64,000 bases of DNA from Betaproteobacteria bacterium Ga0077523. GTDB lineage: Bacteria; Pseudomonadota; Gammaproteobacteria; Burkholderiales; Ga0077523. A program made the position numbers and the translations under genes. The stretch is from assembly GCA_001464695.1 (NCBI GenBank), contig LNDQ01000076.1, positions 1 through 64,000 of the forward strand. The letters are read 5' to 3'. The notes under the pieces were generated by a model that was given only the letters and a program-made list of their open reading frames with translations, was not told where the DNA came from and searched no databases. Positions 62,534 through 64,000 of the stretch are shown here, piece by piece; the first letter of the stretch is position 1, and every line of letters starts with the position of its first letter.

Positions 62534-64000
62534 CTACTCCGTCGCCGGGTCGAAACTGCCTTCGATCTCGTCCAACGCCGGAATCGCGAGATCGAACCCG
62601 ATCGAACGCCATTCCCGGATCTCGCTGCGCAATGCCGCGGCAGTGAGCGGATAGCGCGCGAGCCAGGCCGCCGGCAGGTCGATCTCGAAAGTGCGTTCGC
62701 GGAAGGCCGCCTGGATCTTCGGCAATGCCACGGCACTGCGCGACCGATGAAACAGGCATGCGAGCCGCAGTGCCATGATCATCGCCCAGTCATGCGGACC
62801 GGTCACGAGCGGCCGCACCTTCTCGAGCGCGCCGCGATGCGCGAGCACGATCAGGCTCAAGTGCTGCTGCTCCATCTTGGAGAACCCCGGCATGTCGGCG
62901 TTGGCGACGATGTAGGCCGAATGCTTGTGATACCCGGTGTGGGCGACGGTGAGGCCGATCTCGTGCAGCAGTGCAGCCCACGACAGCAGCTGCCGCGAAG
63001 CCTCGTTCTCGGGCGTGTCCCCACCCGCAAGAGCCGCATGGAACTCGAGCGCGAGCTTGTCGACCCGGCGCGCCTGCAGCGTATCGACGTGATAGCGCTT
63101 GTCGAACTGCCGCACCGTGGTGTCGCGCATGTCCTTGTGATGGAAGCGCCCGAGCATGTCGTAGAGGATGCCCTGCCGCATCGCTCCGGTCGCCAGGATC
63201 ATGTCCTTGACATCGAGCTCTTCGAAGATCGCATGCATGATCGCGAACCCACCCGGCAACACCTGGGCGCGATCCGCCTTGAGGCCGGGCAGATCGAGGC
63301 GGTCGATATCGCCGGCCTTCAGCAGCATCGAGCGCAGGCGGTCCATGCCGTCGCGGGTGATGCCGCCGTTGGACCAACCGTTGGCCGCGATCAGTTCGCC
63401 GATGGTGCGCGCGGTGCCGGACGATCCGACCGCCTGTTTCCAGTGGCCACGCGAGAAATCGCGCTCGATGGTCTGCAGCTCGATGCGGGCCGCGAGCTCG
63501 GCCTGTTTCAGGCTGCCCTTGGTGATGCGCCCGCCCTCGAAATAGCGCAGCGTGTAGCTCACGCAGCCCATGTACAGGCTTTCCAGCTTCTGCGGCTTGT
63601 AGCCGCTGCCGATGATGAACTCGGTCGAGCCGCCGCCGATGTCCACCACCATGCGCTTTTCCGTGGTGGGCGGCAGGCTGTGCGAGACGCCCAGGTAGAT
63701 CAAGCGCGCCTCTTCCTTGCCGGCCACCACTTCGATCGGGAACCCGAGGGCGCTTTCCGCACGCGCCAGGAAATCCTTCGCGTTCTTCGCCACGCGCAGC
63801 GTGTTGGTCCCGACCGCCCGCACCGCGGCAGGGTCGAAGCCGCGCAAGCGTTCGCCGAAGCGATGCAGCGCATCGAGGGCACGCTGCTGCGATTGTTCGT
63901 CGAGCCGCTTGTCGGCGCTCAGGCCCGCGGCCAGGCGCACCGCCTCACGCAGGGAATCGAGCGGGTAGATCTGATCGTCCACGACTCGACCCACCTGGAG
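62534..64000 (-). CDS. ppx: Exopolyphosphatase, 5' end beyond window
   Basis: At least 488 residues; the frame continues past the right edge (LQVGRVVDDQIYPLDSLRE is the present beginning), so the first dozen or so residues, with the DLGSNSFH phosphate loop, are outside. Ppx/GppA family: AVGTNTLRVAKN, GKEEARLIYLGV, the second phosphate loop VVDIGGGSTEF, GSSGTARTIGEL and a C-terminal HD-like helical part (LLHEIGLTVAHTGYHKHSAYI). Releases phosphate from polyphosphate, the opposite of ppk1. Convergent with sixA. Confidence 0.94.
   Translation of the reverse strand, partial: LQVGRVVDDQIYPLDSLREAVRLAAGLSADKRLDEQSQQRALDALHRFGERLRGFDPAAVRAVGTNTLRVAKNAKDFLARAESALGFPIEVVAGKEEARLIYLGVSHSLPPTTEKRMVVDIGGGSTEFIIGSGYKPQKLESLYMGCVSYTLRYFEGGRITKGSLKQAELAARIELQTIERDFSRGHWKQAVGSSGTARTIGELIAANGWSNGGITRDGMDRLRSMLLKAGDIDRLDLPGLKADRAQVLPGGFAIMHAIFEELDVKDMILATGAMRQGILYDMLGRFHHKDMRDTTVRQFDKRYHVDTLQARRVDKLALEFHAALAGGDTPENEASRQLLSWAALLHEIGLTVAHTGYHKHSAYIVANADMPGFSKMEQQHLSLIVLAHRGALEKVRPLVTGPHDWAMIMALRLACLFHRSRSAVALPKIQAAFRERTFEIDLPAAWLARYPLTAAALRSEIREWRSIGFDLAIPALDEIEGSFDPATE

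Overview
The window is 64 kb of high-GC proteobacterial chromosome, most likely from a betaproteobacterium. Three things point there: the collinear run ilvB-ilvN-ilvC-psd-pssA-leuA, which is the usual betaproteobacterial order; two PEP-CTERM (exosortase-substrate) proteins; and general gene content (Gram-negative RND efflux, TolC-like lipoprotein, dTDP-rhamnose genes). Genus cannot be read from the sequence. No rRNA, complete tRNA, CRISPR array, prophage or intact IS element was found.

Layout. 0.2-4.4 kb: two small secreted unknowns, then a histidine kinase and a response regulator facing each other tail to tail. 4.7-10.3 kb: accessory modules (a GSU2403-type nucleotidyltransferase, a VapBC pair, an AbiEii-type nucleotidyltransferase with a small partner) interleaved with sugar-nucleotide genes galE and rfbB. 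10.3-20.1 kb: a secreted protein of unknown family overlapping a 2853-residue RTX protein with a GxSxG lipase-like head, many calcium-binding nonapeptide blocks and two copies of a CBM60-like module. 20.3-23.0 kb: rfbA, rfbC, rfbD; the RTX region therefore splits rfbB from the rest of the dTDP-rhamnose set. 23-32.4 kb: PEP-CTERM proteins, a secreted PPIase, an altronate/galactarate-type dehydratase, a quinone oxidoreductase, a DUF2200 protein and a frameshifted secreted gene. 32.6-40.5 kb: a minus-strand operon ndh-tolC-hlyD-RND-SDR. 40.6-41.9 kb: a Ser/Thr kinase fused to a cyclic-nucleotide-binding-like domain. 42-48.8 kb: the branched-chain amino acid and phospholipid operon, with a leucine-rich leader-peptide candidate just ahead of leuA. 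48.9-56.5 kb: inositol monophosphatase, rsmE, an SDR, a broken argA, and a PhnD-like binding protein overlapping a PAS-GGDEF-EAL protein. 56.5-64 kb: yggX, ppk1, an amino-acid-type binding lipoprotein, CYTH-CHAD, sixA and ppx, a polyphosphate neighbourhood; ppx runs off the right edge.

A family of intergenic palindromic repeats occurs at about ten sites. The fullest copies have a 22-bp outer inverted repeat enclosing two smaller hairpins whose stems differ between copies but stay complementary. These repeats run into gene ends (supplying a stop codon at 5818 and obscuring the start near 10669) and create false N-terminal extensions on several reading frames.

Points most worth a second look: the RTX lipase with its overlapping secreted partner, the covarying repeat family, the leuA leader peptide, the internal deletion in argA, and an apparent ATC start codon on the PhnD-like gene.
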